Of a stretch of DNA of 64,000 nucleotides, positions 18,746 through 28,285 are shown piece by piece. The notes under the pieces are model-generated. The model was not told the origin of the DNA and did not search any database. It saw nothing but the letters and a program-made list of their open reading frames with translations. The stretch's first letter is position 1. The number at the start of each line of letters is the position of its first letter. The stretch comes from Candidatus Epulonipiscium viviparus (GTDB lineage: Bacteria; Bacillota; Clostridia; Lachnospirales; Cellulosilyticaceae), in contig NZ_CP117982.1 in the NCBI RefSeq assembly GCF_030708075.1, positions 2,683,302 through 2,747,301 of the forward strand. The letters are read 5' to 3'. The position numbers and the translations under genes are program-made.

Positions 18746-20101
18746 ATGATACACAAATTTAAGTTTGATGGGCTTAATATTGTAATGGATATAAATAGTG
18801 GCGCAATTCATGTTGTTGATGATATTGTTTATGATCTTGTTTTAGAAATACCAAAATTAACCGCTGATGAAATTACGGTTAAGTATGCAGCGATTTATGA
18901 CGAAAAATATATAAGAGAGGCGATAGATGAGATCAACGAATTAATATCCGAACAAATTCTTTATACCGAGGATACATACGAAAATTTGATTCCAGCTTTT
19001 CTTGATAGAAAGCCAATTGTTAAAGCGCTTTGTCTTCATGTTGCCCATGACTGCAATTTAGGCTGCAAATATTGCTTTGCAGGAGAAGGGGAGTATCATG
19101 GTCCCAGAGGGCTAATGAGCGTTGAAGTTGGAAAGCGTGCTATTGACTTTTTGATTGAGAGCTCTGGAGTTCGTACTAATTTGGAGGTAGATTTTTTTGG
19201 TGGAGAACCGCTGATGAATTTTAAGGTAGTTCGTGAATTGGTTGACTACGCAAACTCTCGTGCAGAACAAACAAATAAGAAATTTAGATTTACTCTTACT
19301 ACTAATGGGGTGTTATTAAATGATCAGATAATCGATTTTCTCAATGAATATATGGATAATGTGGTTTTGAGCCTCGATGGAAGGCCAGAAATTAATGATC
19401 AGATGCGTCCGACCGCAAATGGCAAGGGCAGCTACGATATTATTTTACCAAAATTTAAAAAGCTTGTAGAAAAAAGAGGTGGCAAAAAATATTATATCCG
19501 CGGAACATTTACTCACAAAAACCTAGATTTTGCAAAGGATGTGTTGCATATAGCAGAGTTGGGGTTTAATGAAGTTTCTGTGGAGCCTGTTGTTGCACCT
19601 AGAAGTAAAGATTATGCGATCAAAGAAGATGATATTGCGTTATTGTGCCAAGAATATGAAATATTAGCAAAAGAAATGCTGAAAAGATATAAACAAGACG
19701 GGGAGGTTTTTAATTTCTTTCATTTTAATATAGATCTTACGGGAGGTCCCTGTGTATATAAACGCTTGTCTGGCTGCGGGTCTGGAACAGAGTATTTGGC
19801 TGTGACGCCAGAAGGAAATCTATATCCGTGTCATCAGTTTGTGGGTATAGATGAATTTGCGATGGGCAATGTTTGGGACGGAGTGACTAATCTTGATCGC
19901 AGAAGTGAGTTTGGATCTTGTAATGTTTATCAAAAAGATGAATGTAAAAAATGTTTTGCAAAATTTTTCTGTAGTGGAGGGTGCGCGGCAAATTCATACA
20001 ACTTCAATGGCAATATATTGGGGACATATGAGATTGGCTGCCAACTACAAAAAAGTCGCCTCGAAAATGCAATAGGGTTAATTGCAAGCAAACAACAATA
20101 G
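18746..20101 (+). CDS. scfB: Radical SAM SCIFF-peptide thioether maturase
   Basis: The 451-residue protein belongs to the SPASM-type radical SAM maturases that form Cys thioether cross-links in the SCIFF peptide (six cysteines in forty-five residues), near universal in Clostridia. It has an N-terminal peptide-binding domain, the radical SAM cluster motif CNLGCKYC (about residue 104), the FFGGEPLMNF loop, and a SPASM region with CGSGTEYLAVTPEGNLYPC and a C-terminal set CKKCFAKFFCSGGC plus a later Cys for two auxiliary Fe-S clusters. AAAGGAG precedes the ATG. The following secD/secF is the usual neighbourhood, but the SCIFF peptide gene, normally just upstream, is missing: only 97 nt separate it from rsmE. 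Confidence 0.92.
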   Translation: MIHKFKFDGLNIVMDINSGAIHVVDDIVYDLVLEIPKLTADEITVKYAAIYDEKYIREAIDEINELISEQILYTEDTYENLIPAFLDRKPIVKALCLHVAHDCNLGCKYCFAGEGEYHGPRGLMSVEVGKRAIDFLIESSGVRTNLEVDFFGGEPLMNFKVVRELVDYANSRAEQTNKKFRFTLTTNGVLLNDQIIDFLNEYMDNVVLSLDGRPEINDQMRPTANGKGSYDIILPKFKKLVEKRGGKKYYIRGTFTHKNLDFAKDVLHIAELGFNEVSVEPVVAPRSKDYAIKEDDIALLCQEYEILAKEMLKRYKQDGEVFNFFHFNIDLTGGPCVYKRLSGCGSGTEYLAVTPEGNLYPCHQFVGIDEFAMGNVWDGVTNLDRRSEFGSCNVYQKDECKKCFAKFFCSGGCAANSYNFNGNILGTYEIGCQLQKSRLENAIGLIASKQQ

Positions 20102-20176
20102 TACCTTGACGAAGCTCTTATAATTAAAAGGTAATGATACTTTATTTAAGGCAAACTACAAAAGAAAGAGAGGATA

Positions 20177-21433
20177 GTGAGGAGCGATATCCTTGCTGAA
20201 AAAATTATGAAATCTATTTTAAAAATAGTAGGCGTAGTTTTTGCAATTATCATAACTGTCTATCTGGCATATTTTGGATTGGGTGAAAGAAATGTATTTT
20301 CTTATAATCACATAAACCTAGGATTAGACTTGCGTGGTGGGGTTAGTATTGTTTATGAAGTAGAAGGAGAAACGCCACAAGCATCAGATATGGCAGCAGC
20401 AGTTGCGATGATTCAAGTGCGACTCGATAGAGAAAATTATACTGAAGCAGAAGTTGCAATAGAAGGTGATAGGCGAATTCGTGTTAATATTCCTGGAGTA
20501 GAAGATCCGCAAGAAGCAATTAACAGCATCGGAGCAACAGCGTTACTCACATTCGAAGATGAAAATGGCAATGTCGTTTTAGAAGGAAAAAATATCAAGA
20601 GTGCGGTATTTCAACTCGCTGATATGGGAATGGGAAATGAAGCCGTTGTTGCAATTAAATTAGATGATATAGGAACAGAAGCGTTTAAAAAAGCTACTGA
20701 AGAAAACATCGGAAAGCCTATTATAATTAAATTGGATGGAGAAATTATCAGTGCGCCAACAGTAAACGAAGCTATTAGAAACGGTGAGTCTGTGATTTCG
20801 GGGTCATTTACAGAGCAGTCAGCAGCTCAGCTAGCAGATCGTATAGAAGCTGGTTCGTTGCCGTTTGCGTTAATTCCGGTATCATCAAGTGGCGTAGGCG
20901 CAAAGCTAGGTATGGACGCATTTAACTCAAGTTTACAAGCTGCGGTAGTGGGATTCATTATAGTACTTATCTTTATGGCTTGTGTATATAGATTGAGTGG
21001 CATTGTTGCAGATATCGCTCTTACGCTATATGTGTCTTTGGTTGTTATTATATTAAGTTTGATAGAAGCCACGTTGACATTGCCAGGTATTGCGGGAATT
21101 ATTTTGTCGATTGGTATGGCAGTGGATGCAAATGTTATCATATTTACAAGAATTAAAGAAGAAATTAATTCTGGAAAAACAGTGCGCTCTGCAGTAGACA
21201 GCGGATTTAATAAGGCATTGAGTGGAATTGTTGATGGGAATGTTACGACTTTGATAGCGGCGTTTGTTTTATATATGCTAGGGTCTGGAATTATAAAAAG
21301 CTTTGCAACAACGCTAGGTATTGGTATCGTACTTTCTATGTTTACAGCTCTTGTCGTTACAAGAATTTTGCTTAGATCATTTGTTGCAGCAGGATTACAA
21401 AATCCAGTGTTATATGGAGGAACAAAGCGATGA
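20177..21433 (+). CDS. secD: Protein translocase subunit SecD
   Basis: SecD works with SecF to pull exported proteins through SecYEG using the proton gradient. Visible are one N-terminal membrane helix, the P1 head with LGLDLRGGVSIVYEV, and five C-terminal helices with the RND signature (GIAGIILSIGMAVDANVIIF). The start is uncertain: GTG 20177 has GAGAGG close upstream, while ATG 20207 (MKSILKIVG) has no ribosome site; about 418 or 408 residues. The large P1 domain is reduced relative to proteobacterial SecD, usual in Firmicutes. It overlaps secF by 4 nt. Confidence 0.95.
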   Translation: MRSDILAEKIMKSILKIVGVVFAIIITVYLAYFGLGERNVFSYNHINLGLDLRGGVSIVYEVEGETPQASDMAAAVAMIQVRLDRENYTEAEVAIEGDRRIRVNIPGVEDPQEAINSIGATALLTFEDENGNVVLEGKNIKSAVFQLADMGMGNEAVVAIKLDDIGTEAFKKATEENIGKPIIIKLDGEIISAPTVNEAIRNGESVISGSFTEQSAAQLADRIEAGSLPFALIPVSSSGVGAKLGMDAFNSSLQAAVVGFIIVLIFMACVYRLSGIVADIALTLYVSLVVIILSLIEATLTLPGIAGIILSIGMAVDANVIIFTRIKEEINSGKTVRSAVDSGFNKALSGIVDGNVTTLIAAFVLYMLGSGIIKSFATTLGIGIVLSMFTALVVTRILLRSFVAAGLQNPVLYGGTKR

Positions 21434-22332
21434 ACTATATACAAAATCGAAAAATCTTTTTTTCAATTTCCTTGATATTGATCGCGATATGCTTTGCGGC
21501 TATGGGTATAAATTATGTTGGTGGTAGAGGTTTGTTAAACTATGATATCGAGTTTAGTGGTGGTTCTATTTTGCATTTAGACCTTATGACAGATTTTAAT
21601 GTAGAAACAGAAATTATGCCACTGGTGATAGAATATTTGGGAGATGATTCAGCGGTAATTCAGTTGGTTCCAGATACGCATCAAATAATGATTACAACTA
21701 AGACTACAGATGCGACAATGAGAACAGAATTTGTAAAACAGGTACAGAAAGAATTAAACCTAACAGGAAATATTATTTTGGCGGAAGATTCTGTATCACC
21801 AACAATTAGTACAGAGCTTCAAGCAAATGCCATGTATGCGATTGTGTTGGGATCAATTTTGATGTTAATATATATTTGGGTGCGTTTTAAAGACTTTAAA
21901 TTTGGAGCTGCAGCAGTTGTGGCGCTAGTCCATGATGTTTTGATTATGTTATTCGTATATGCAGTCTTTAGAGTGCCTATTAATAATTCGTTTATAGCGG
22001 CAATTCTTACAATTATAGGGTATTCTATCAACGATACAATAATAGTTTTTGATAGAATAAGAGAAAATAGAAGAGTAATTGGTGGTTCAGACGAAGAGGT
22101 TATAAATAAAAGTATCAGCCAAACTTTGACACGTTCGATAAATACTTCGATAACAACATTGATAATGGTGGCATTGTTAAACATTTGCGGTACTGCATCT
22201 GTTAGGGAATTTGCATTTCCATTAGTAATAGGTGTTATTTCTGGAACGTATTCTTCTATATTTATAGCAAGCCCGGTTTGGTTTGAAATGAGAAAAATTG
22301 CAAAGCGAATGAGAAAAAAAGCAACAACATAA
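21430..22332 (+). CDS. secF: Protein translocase subunit SecF
   Basis: This is the partner of SecD, 300 residues with six membrane helices. It shows the N-terminal FSGGSILHLD block and the conserved ALVHDVLIMLFVY and IGYSINDTIIVFDRIREN motifs, ending with a basic tail RMRKKA. The ATG overlaps the secD stop codon, so translation is coupled. A GH18 protein gene follows 16 nt later and is probably on the same transcript. Confidence 0.95.
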   Translation: MNYIQNRKIFFSISLILIAICFAAMGINYVGGRGLLNYDIEFSGGSILHLDLMTDFNVETEIMPLVIEYLGDDSAVIQLVPDTHQIMITTKTTDATMRTEFVKQVQKELNLTGNIILAEDSVSPTISTELQANAMYAIVLGSILMLIYIWVRFKDFKFGAAAVVALVHDVLIMLFVYAVFRVPINNSFIAAILTIIGYSINDTIIVFDRIRENRRVIGGSDEEVINKSISQTLTRSINTSITTLIMVALLNICGTASVREFAFPLVIGVISGTYSSIFIASPVWFEMRKIAKRMRKKATT

Positions 22333-22348
22333 TAATTTGGAGGACCGA

Positions 22349-23995
22349 ATGTTTAAGAAAATTTTATTAGGTGCATTTGGGGCGATTGTTATTGGAGTAG
22401 GTGTGGCGGGTTATATACGGATTAGGCCTGCCACCACTAAGATTGACCCCATTACTTATTTTGGTGAATTTTCGCCGGAATATACAAATATGACTTTTGA
22501 AGATGCAAGAATAGATTTATTTGAACCTGCAATCATAAAGAATGGCAAGATTTTTGTGTCTAGTGAATTTGCAAATAAATATGTAGATGACACAGTATTT
22601 TATGATCCTAGGGAAGATATTTTAACAGTTACAACGTTAAATGATGTGGCGCGTTATAATATAGATGAAGAAAATGAGGATTTCTTGTTTGAGCAAAATG
22701 AAATTTGTTATATATTAGATACATTTTTGGAAGAGAGATTTCCGATTGATTTTGTATTAGGCGAAGATGGCAGAGTGGTTATTGCAAAAGATTTATCTAC
22801 CGAAAAACAATTAGGAAAAATCACAAAGCGTACCGGAGCTGCAGTGAGAACTCATGCAGACAAAAAACGCTTTATTTTGGACGAAGCAGTATATAAAAGT
22901 GAAGTAGAAATATATGGGGAGCTTCTTGATTATTATAGAGTTAGAGATGAAAATGGATTTATAGGATACGTAAAAAAAAGATATATAGAACTCACAGGCG
23001 TTAGTGAAACTAAAGATAAAAAGGTTTATGAGCCACATAAAGTTGATCTATTGGATGAGAAAGTGAGACTTGCTTGGGATCAAATGACGGTTTTGGCGGT
23101 TAATAATTTTGATCATCCTAGATACAATAATATTCAGGATTTGAATGTACTAGCACCGACTTGGTTTGACTTTAAAGATGAAAATGGAAATCTAAATAGC
23201 AGAGCATCTCATGGATATATTAAAGCCGCAAAGGCAGAAGGTATAGAAGTGTGGGCATTATTAAGTCACAATTTTTCAAATCCAGAATTTACATCAAAAA
23301 TATTAAATAGCACAACCAAACGCCAGCGTGTGATTGACCAACTTGTTGAATATTCATTAGAATATAATTTGGATGGCATAAATATAGATATAGAGAACGT
23401 TACTCAAAGTACCAGCGAAGAATGGGTTCAATTTATGAGAGAATTATATCCTCAACTGGGAGAAATCGGAGTTTGTGTATCAGTTGATGTATATATTCCG
23501 TCAGAATGGTCAAAATTTTATATGAGAGACAAAATTGCACAGGTTGTAGATTACTTTATTGTAATGGCATACGATGAACATTGGTCGGGATCTGATATAG
23601 CAGGGCCAGTCGCTTCTATTGACTGGGTCGAAGAAGGATTGAAGCTAAATTTAGACGAAGTACCAAATGATAAATTGGTTTTGGGTATTCCGTTTTTTAA
23701 TAGAATATGGGCAGAAAATGGGGACGTTCTGGAAACCCGAGCAATTAGCATGTACGAAGCCAATAGCAGAATAAAGAATGCAGGAGCAAAGCCTACTTAT
23801 GATGATCTGACAAAACTGAATTATGCAGAATTTGAACAAGATAATAAACTGTACAAAATTTGGTTGGAAGACAAAGACGCAATTAGTAAACGTATAGATC
23901 TTATAGAAAAATATGACTTAGCAGGCTATGCGGCTTGGAAATTGGGACTGGAAACTAGCGATGTATGGGCAGAATTATCCAAAATGAGCAAGTGA
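22349..23995 (+). CDS. Exported glycoside hydrolase family 18 protein with SH3-like domain
   Basis: The start is ATG 22349 behind TTGGAGGA; 548 residues. An uncleaved signal anchor (about 5-25) is followed by a domain resembling copper-amine-oxidase N-terminal repeats, a bacterial SH3 region (GAAVRTHADKKR to GYVKKRYIEL, about 165-215), and a GH18 barrel with the catalytic motif LDGINIDIEN (DxxDxDxE; Glu is the acid) and MAYDEHW. The architecture matches spore-germination and cell-wall chitinase-like hydrolases (YaaH/SleL relatives), acting on GlcNAc-containing glycans outside the membrane. The CwlD-like amidase next to it supports a peptidoglycan or cortex role. Confidence 0.88.
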   Translation: MFKKILLGAFGAIVIGVGVAGYIRIRPATTKIDPITYFGEFSPEYTNMTFEDARIDLFEPAIIKNGKIFVSSEFANKYVDDTVFYDPREDILTVTTLNDVARYNIDEENEDFLFEQNEICYILDTFLEERFPIDFVLGEDGRVVIAKDLSTEKQLGKITKRTGAAVRTHADKKRFILDEAVYKSEVEIYGELLDYYRVRDENGFIGYVKKRYIELTGVSETKDKKVYEPHKVDLLDEKVRLAWDQMTVLAVNNFDHPRYNNIQDLNVLAPTWFDFKDENGNLNSRASHGYIKAAKAEGIEVWALLSHNFSNPEFTSKILNSTTKRQRVIDQLVEYSLEYNLDGINIDIENVTQSTSEEWVQFMRELYPQLGEIGVCVSVDVYIPSEWSKFYMRDKIAQVVDYFIVMAYDEHWSGSDIAGPVASIDWVEEGLKLNLDEVPNDKLVLGIPFFNRIWAENGDVLETRAISMYEANSRIKNAGAKPTYDDLTKLNYAEFEQDNKLYKIWLEDKDAISKRIDLIEKYDLAGYAAWKLGLETSDVWAELSKMSK

Positions 23996-24026
23996 GTGTA
24001 GACAATAAAATTGAGGTGAGAAGATT

Positions 24027-24854
24027 TTGAATTTTACGAAAACAACGTTTGTTACTTTTTGCTTAGTATTTTTAGTGGCATTCTGTGGATTTTATAAATT
24101 CCAGTTGAACGATGATGCAATTACGCAAAATGTTCCGATAGAAGAAACACCTAGTACTGCAGAAAAAATTTTGAATACTCATAGCGTTCCAACAATGAGT
24201 GAAATAGATATAAATTTGGATGCGCCGCTACAAGCCGAAGTTCCAGAAGAACCAAAAGAAGTTATTGCAATCGACCCAGGGCATGGAGGATATGACCCTG
24301 GGAAAGTTGGATCTTGTAATAATTATGAAAAAGATATAAATCTCAAAATTGCTCTAAAGTTGAGAGACTTTTTAGAAGAGCACAAATATAAAATCGTCCT
24401 TACTAGAAGCGAGGACAAAGATCTGGATAGTTTTGATGATAAATTTCACAAACGCGAGGATATGCAAGCAAGGATTAAAACTATCAACGAAAGTGGCGCT
24501 GCAATAGTTGTGAGCATCCACCAAAATGCTTTTGCGCAAGAGAAAGCGAAAGGTGCACAAGTGTTTTATTTTAACGATGAAAGTCTGGGAAAAAATCTTG
24601 CAGCATCTGTAAAAAATAGCATAAAAGAAATGGCAGACCCAGATAATATAAGAGAAATTAAGCATTCCGAAGAATATTATATATTAAAGAAGAGTAATGT
24701 GCCGGGAATTATTGTAGAATGTGGATTTCTTACCAACCCTGAAGAAGAAGCGAAGTTGCTAAGTAATGAGTATCAAACTAAAATGGCACAAGCAATTGGA
24801 ACCGGTATTATTAATTTTCTAGAAAGTGTATCAGCTGAACAAGCAACAAATTAA
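24027..24854 (+). CDS. N-acetylmuramoyl-L-alanine amidase, CwlD-like
   Basis: The start is TTG 24027 after GAGGTGAGAAG; 275 residues. A signal anchor at about 5-22 is followed by a linker and an Amidase_3 domain: zinc ligand His in DPGHGGYDPGK, Glu in NNYEKDINL, His in VVSIHQNAF, and catalytic Glu in IIVECGFLTNPEEE. It cleaves the bond between MurNAc and the stem peptide. In spore formers CwlD makes muramic-delta-lactam in the cortex; the size and anchor fit that group, but the sporulation role is inference. A terminator follows. Confidence 0.88.
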   Translation: MNFTKTTFVTFCLVFLVAFCGFYKFQLNDDAITQNVPIEETPSTAEKILNTHSVPTMSEIDINLDAPLQAEVPEEPKEVIAIDPGHGGYDPGKVGSCNNYEKDINLKIALKLRDFLEEHKYKIVLTRSEDKDLDSFDDKFHKREDMQARIKTINESGAAIVVSIHQNAFAQEKAKGAQVFYFNDESLGKNLAASVKNSIKEMADPDNIREIKHSEEYYILKKSNVPGIIVECGFLTNPEEEAKLLSNEYQTKMAQAIGTGIINFLESVSAEQATN

Positions 24855-24878
24855 GACGATTAGAAAATATAGTAAAAG

Positions 24879-24921
24879 AGGGGGACCTGACATCTTTGCA
24901 CCGTCAGTAAACCCTTTTTTT
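24879..24921 (+). terminator. Rho-independent terminator after the amidase gene
   Basis: AGGG and CTGAC on the left pair with GTCAG and CCCT on the right, with an internal loop, followed by seven T. Confidence 0.7.
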
Positions 24922-24945
24922 CGTTTAAGGAGAAATTAAATTATT

Positions 24946-26289
24946 ATGGCAAAGTTAAAGAAAGTGCATGTGTGTCAATCATGCGGATATGAATCTGCAA
25001 AGTGGATGGGAAAGTGTCCGAGTTGCAATGAATGGGGTTCTCTAGTAGAAGAGAATGTGGAGGAAGTTAGAAAGACAGGAGGAACAAAAAATATTCCGAT
25101 GAAGCTTGCAGAGATAAAGCTAACTACGGAAGATAGAACAACTACAGGCATAGCGGAGCTGGATCGAGTTCTAGGAGGAGGCATAGTGAAGGGGTCGTTG
25201 GTGCTGGTGGGAGGTGATCCAGGAATTGGAAAATCGACCCTATTGCTACAAATATGCCAAACATTGGGAGAGTTAGGAAATACGGTGTTGTATGTTTCGG
25301 GAGAAGAATCGTGTACACAGATAAAATTGCGTGCCGAAAGACTGCGAGTGACGACTAGTAATCTATCGTTGGTGAGCGAAACAACCATTGCGAGTGTTCG
25401 TGAGCATATACAAACCGTTAAGCCAGATTTGGTGATTATAGACTCGATCCAAACCATGTATGATGAAGAGGTGGGTTCGGCACCAGGAAGCGTGTCGCAG
25501 GTAAGACAGGTAACGCATGCATTGATGAACATTGCAAAGGGAAAGGATATCACAATTTTGATTGTGGGGCATGTAACAAAAGAAGGAACACTTGCAGGGC
25601 CCAGAGTGTTAGAACATATGGTAGATACGGTGCTGTATTTTGAAGGAGAGCGACATGCGGCATTTAGAATCTTGAGAGCTGTAAAGAATAGATTTGGATC
25701 CACAAATGAAATTGGGGTATTTGAGATGGTTGATAAGGGGCTGGTAGAAGTCGCAAATCCGTCGGAGTTGATGCTTTCGGGGAGGCCGTTGGATGCACCC
25801 GGGTCGGTTGTGGGATGCTCAATGGAGGGAACGCGCCCCATGCTGGTGGAGGTGCAGTCGCTGGCAAGTTTTACCACATTTGGAATGCCGCGCAGAACTG
25901 CAACAGGAATAGATTATAATAGAGTGGTTTTGTTAATTGCAGTGCTAGATAAGCGAGTTGGAATAGATATGTCTAACTATGATGCCTATGTAAATTTGGC
26001 AGGAGGAATGAAAATAAATGAGCCGTCGCTGGATTTGGCAATAGTGTTGGCGATCGCATCGAGCTTTAGAAATAAGGTGATGGACCCATATACTGTTGTG
26101 TTTGGAGAAGTGGGGTTATCGGGAGAAATAAGAGCTGTTCCGATGCCAGAAAAACGAATTATAGAAGCGAGCAAGCTTGGGTTTAGGCGATGCATTATGC
26201 CGGCGGTTAGTAAGGCAAAGCTTCCTCGAATAGCCAATATAGAAATTATAGGAGTGGAAAAAATTGATGATGCATTGAAGTACATGTGA
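24946..26289 (+). CDS. radA: DNA repair protein RadA/Sms
   Basis: RadA is a RecA-like helicase that processes branched recombination intermediates. The 447-residue protein has an N-terminal zinc finger (CQSCG then CPSCNEWG), Walker A GDPGIGKST, the RadA-specific KNRFGS motif (about residue 245), and a C-terminal Lon-protease-like domain lacking its catalytic Ser, as in all RadA. The length is normal. AAGGAG lies upstream of the ATG. Confidence 0.97.
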   Translation: MAKLKKVHVCQSCGYESAKWMGKCPSCNEWGSLVEENVEEVRKTGGTKNIPMKLAEIKLTTEDRTTTGIAELDRVLGGGIVKGSLVLVGGDPGIGKSTLLLQICQTLGELGNTVLYVSGEESCTQIKLRAERLRVTTSNLSLVSETTIASVREHIQTVKPDLVIIDSIQTMYDEEVGSAPGSVSQVRQVTHALMNIAKGKDITILIVGHVTKEGTLAGPRVLEHMVDTVLYFEGERHAAFRILRAVKNRFGSTNEIGVFEMVDKGLVEVANPSELMLSGRPLDAPGSVVGCSMEGTRPMLVEVQSLASFTTFGMPRRTATGIDYNRVVLLIAVLDKRVGIDMSNYDAYVNLAGGMKINEPSLDLAIVLAIASSFRNKVMDPYTVVFGEVGLSGEIRAVPMPEKRIIEASKLGFRRCIMPAVSKAKLPRIANIEIIGVEKIDDALKYM

Positions 26290-26308
26290 TAAAAAGTAGC
26301 AATAAGGG

Positions 26309-26337
26309 TGGCAATTACAAGAAAAATATGGTATAAT
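26309..26337 (+). promoter_or_regulatory. Extended -10 promoter for ispF-cysS-mrnC-rlmB
   Basis: TATAAT at 26332-26337 is preceded by TGG (extended -10); a weak TGGCAA lies 17 nt upstream. The ispF ATG is 53 nt after the -10. Confidence 0.6.
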
Positions 26338-26389
26338 TGGTATAAATGAAGTCATATTTAAAATTATATAGAAAAGAGACTAAAGATAA

Positions 26390-26872
26390 ATGTTTAGAAT
26401 AGGCTCAGGTTATGATGTTCATAAATTAGTAGAAGGTAGAGACTTGATTTTGGGAGGAGTGACTATCCCGCATCAGACAGGTTTGCTAGGCCATTCTGAT
26501 GCAGATGTGCTAGTGCATGCGATAATGGATGCGCTGATTGGAGCTGCGGCAATGGGAGATATAGGAGTACATTTTCCTGATACAGCTGAAAAGTATAAGG
26601 GAATAAGCAGTCTTAAATTGTTGGTGAAAACGGGTGATTTGATAGAGCAATCTGGATATAAAATCTCGAATATAGACGCAACGATTATTGCGCAAAAGCC
26701 CAAAATGGCACCATATATAGCAGAAATGTGCAAGAATATTGCAGTATCGCTGTCGATCAAACTAGATCAAATTAATATTAAGGCAACAACAGAAGAAGGG
26801 CTTGGATTTACAGGAGCAGAAGATGGTATTTCTGCCAACGCAAGTGCCCTAATTTATAGAGAGGATTTTTAA
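26390..26872 (+). CDS. ispF: 2-C-methyl-D-erythritol 2,4-cyclodiphosphate synthase
   Basis: IspF cyclises CDP-methylerythritol phosphate, the step after IspE in the MEP pathway. The 160-residue protein carries the zinc ligands in GYDVHKL (Asp, His) and the later His in [17 protein letters not shown], with the C-terminal block [17 protein letters not shown]. It heads a compact cluster with cysS (3-nt gap), mrnC and rlmB. Confidence 0.97.
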   Translation: MFRIGSGYDVHKLVEGRDLILGGVTIPHQTGLLGHSDADVLVHAIMDALIGAAAMGDIGVHFPDTAEKYKGISSLKLLVKTGDLIEQSGYKISNIDATIIAQKPKMAPYIAEMCKNIAVSLSIKLDQINIKATTEEGLGFTGAEDGISANASALIYREDF

Positions 26873-26875
26873 GTT

Positions 26876-28285
26876 ATGCTAAAGGTTTATAATACGCTTA
26901 CAAAACGCAAAGAGGAGTTTGTACCACTTTCTGAATCAGAGGTCAAGATGTATGTCTGTGGACCCACCGTGTATAATCTAATTCATATAGGTAATGCACG
27001 ACCTATAATTGTATTCGATGCAGTGAGAAGGTATCTGATAGACAGAGGGTATTCGGTAAACTTTGTTCAAAATTTTACTGATGTGGATGACAAAATCATA
27101 AAGAAGGCTAATGAAGAAGGCAAAGATACGATGGAGATTGTGGATTTCTATATAGAAGAAACTCTAAAGGATATGCACAATTTAAATGTTTTGCCAGCAA
27201 CAGTTAATCCACGTGTTACAAGCGAAATGCCACAAATTATAGCAATGATAGAGACCCTGATCGAGAAAGGCTTCGCTTATGAAGTGGATGGAACAGTGTT
27301 CTTTGAAACAGAAAGCTTTGCAGAATATGGCAAGCTGTCAAAAAAAGTGTTGTCAGAGCTTGAAGCAGGTGCTAGAATAGAAGTGGATGATATAAAGAAA
27401 AATCCAATGGACTTTGTTTTGTGGAAGCCCAAAAAAGAAGGGGAGCCATATTGGGAAAGTCCTTGGGGAAAAGGTCGCCCGGGGTGGCATATCGAATGTT
27501 CTGCAATGAGCAAAAAATATTTGGGAGAGCAAATTGACATTCATGCAGGAGGAGAAGACCTGATATTTCCTCATCATGAAAATGAAATTGCACAAAGTGA
27601 AGCCGCGAATGGGAAAAGCTTTACAAAGTATTGGCTTCACAACAGCTTTCTAAATATCGATAACAAAAAGATGTCGAAATCTTTGGGTAACTTTATGTTG
27701 TTGCGAGATGTTGGAGAGGCCTTTGGATACGATACGGTGCGATTTTTTATGTTGGCAGCGCACTATAGAAGCCCGCTAAACTTTAGCGATACGCTTATGG
27801 AATCGGCAAAGGCAAGTTTGTTGCGTATAAAAAACTGTATGGAGGATCTAAACTTTGCAATTACAAAGGCAGAAGAAGAGCCGATAGATGAAGCGGGCAA
27901 CGAGCTCATAGCACAAGTGGATGCGTATAAGGCAAGGTTCTATACTGTAATGGATGATGATTTTAATACTGCAGATGCAATAAGCATAATATTTGAATTG
28001 GTAAAAACTACCAATACTTATATTAAGAAAGGTAGAAACAAGCGACTATTGCTAATTTTGAAGGAAAATCTGGATCATTTTATTGGTATTTTAGGGCTTT
28101 TGTATAAAACAGATGAGGCAAAAGAGTCTATTTCAGATGATGAAGTTTTGGAGTGGATAGCAAAGAGGGTACAAGCAAAGAAATCAAAGGATTTTGCAAA
28201 AGCAGATGAAATTCGAGCATTTTTAGAAAGTAATAACATACAAATTAAAGATACAAGAGAAGGTGTTCAGTTTAAACGTGTTTGA
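26876..28285 (+). CDS. cysS: Cysteinyl-tRNA synthetase
   Basis: It charges tRNA-Cys. The 469-residue class I synthetase has the HIGH-type motif LIHIGNARP, the N-terminal zinc Cys in MYVCGPTVYN, further zinc ligands around WHIECSAM and HHENE, and the KMSKS motif KKMSKSLGNF (about residue 265). The C-terminal anticodon domain ends at RVF. Its gene overlaps the start of mrnC. Confidence 0.97.
   Translation: MLKVYNTLTKRKEEFVPLSESEVKMYVCGPTVYNLIHIGNARPIIVFDAVRRYLIDRGYSVNFVQNFTDVDDKIIKKANEEGKDTMEIVDFYIEETLKDMHNLNVLPATVNPRVTSEMPQIIAMIETLIEKGFAYEVDGTVFFETESFAEYGKLSKKVLSELEAGARIEVDDIKKNPMDFVLWKPKKEGEPYWESPWGKGRPGWHIECSAMSKKYLGEQIDIHAGGEDLIFPHHENEIAQSEAANGKSFTKYWLHNSFLNIDNKKMSKSLGNFMLLRDVGEAFGYDTVRFFMLAAHYRSPLNFSDTLMESAKASLLRIKNCMEDLNFAITKAEEEPIDEAGNELIAQVDAYKARFYTVMDDDFNTADAISIIFELVKTTNTYIKKGRNKRLLLILKENLDHFIGILGLLYKTDEAKESISDDEVLEWIAKRVQAKKSKDFAKADEIRAFLESNNIQIKDTREGVQFKRV

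Noticed and set aside
20827-21444. 205-codon minus-strand frame opposite secD
   Set aside because: Shadow of the membrane-helix coding region of secD; no ribosome site of its own that outranks SecD.
24975-25877. 300-codon open frame on the minus strand opposite radA
   Set aside because: It lies wholly opposite a clear radA gene and shows no recognisable domain; it is a shadow frame.
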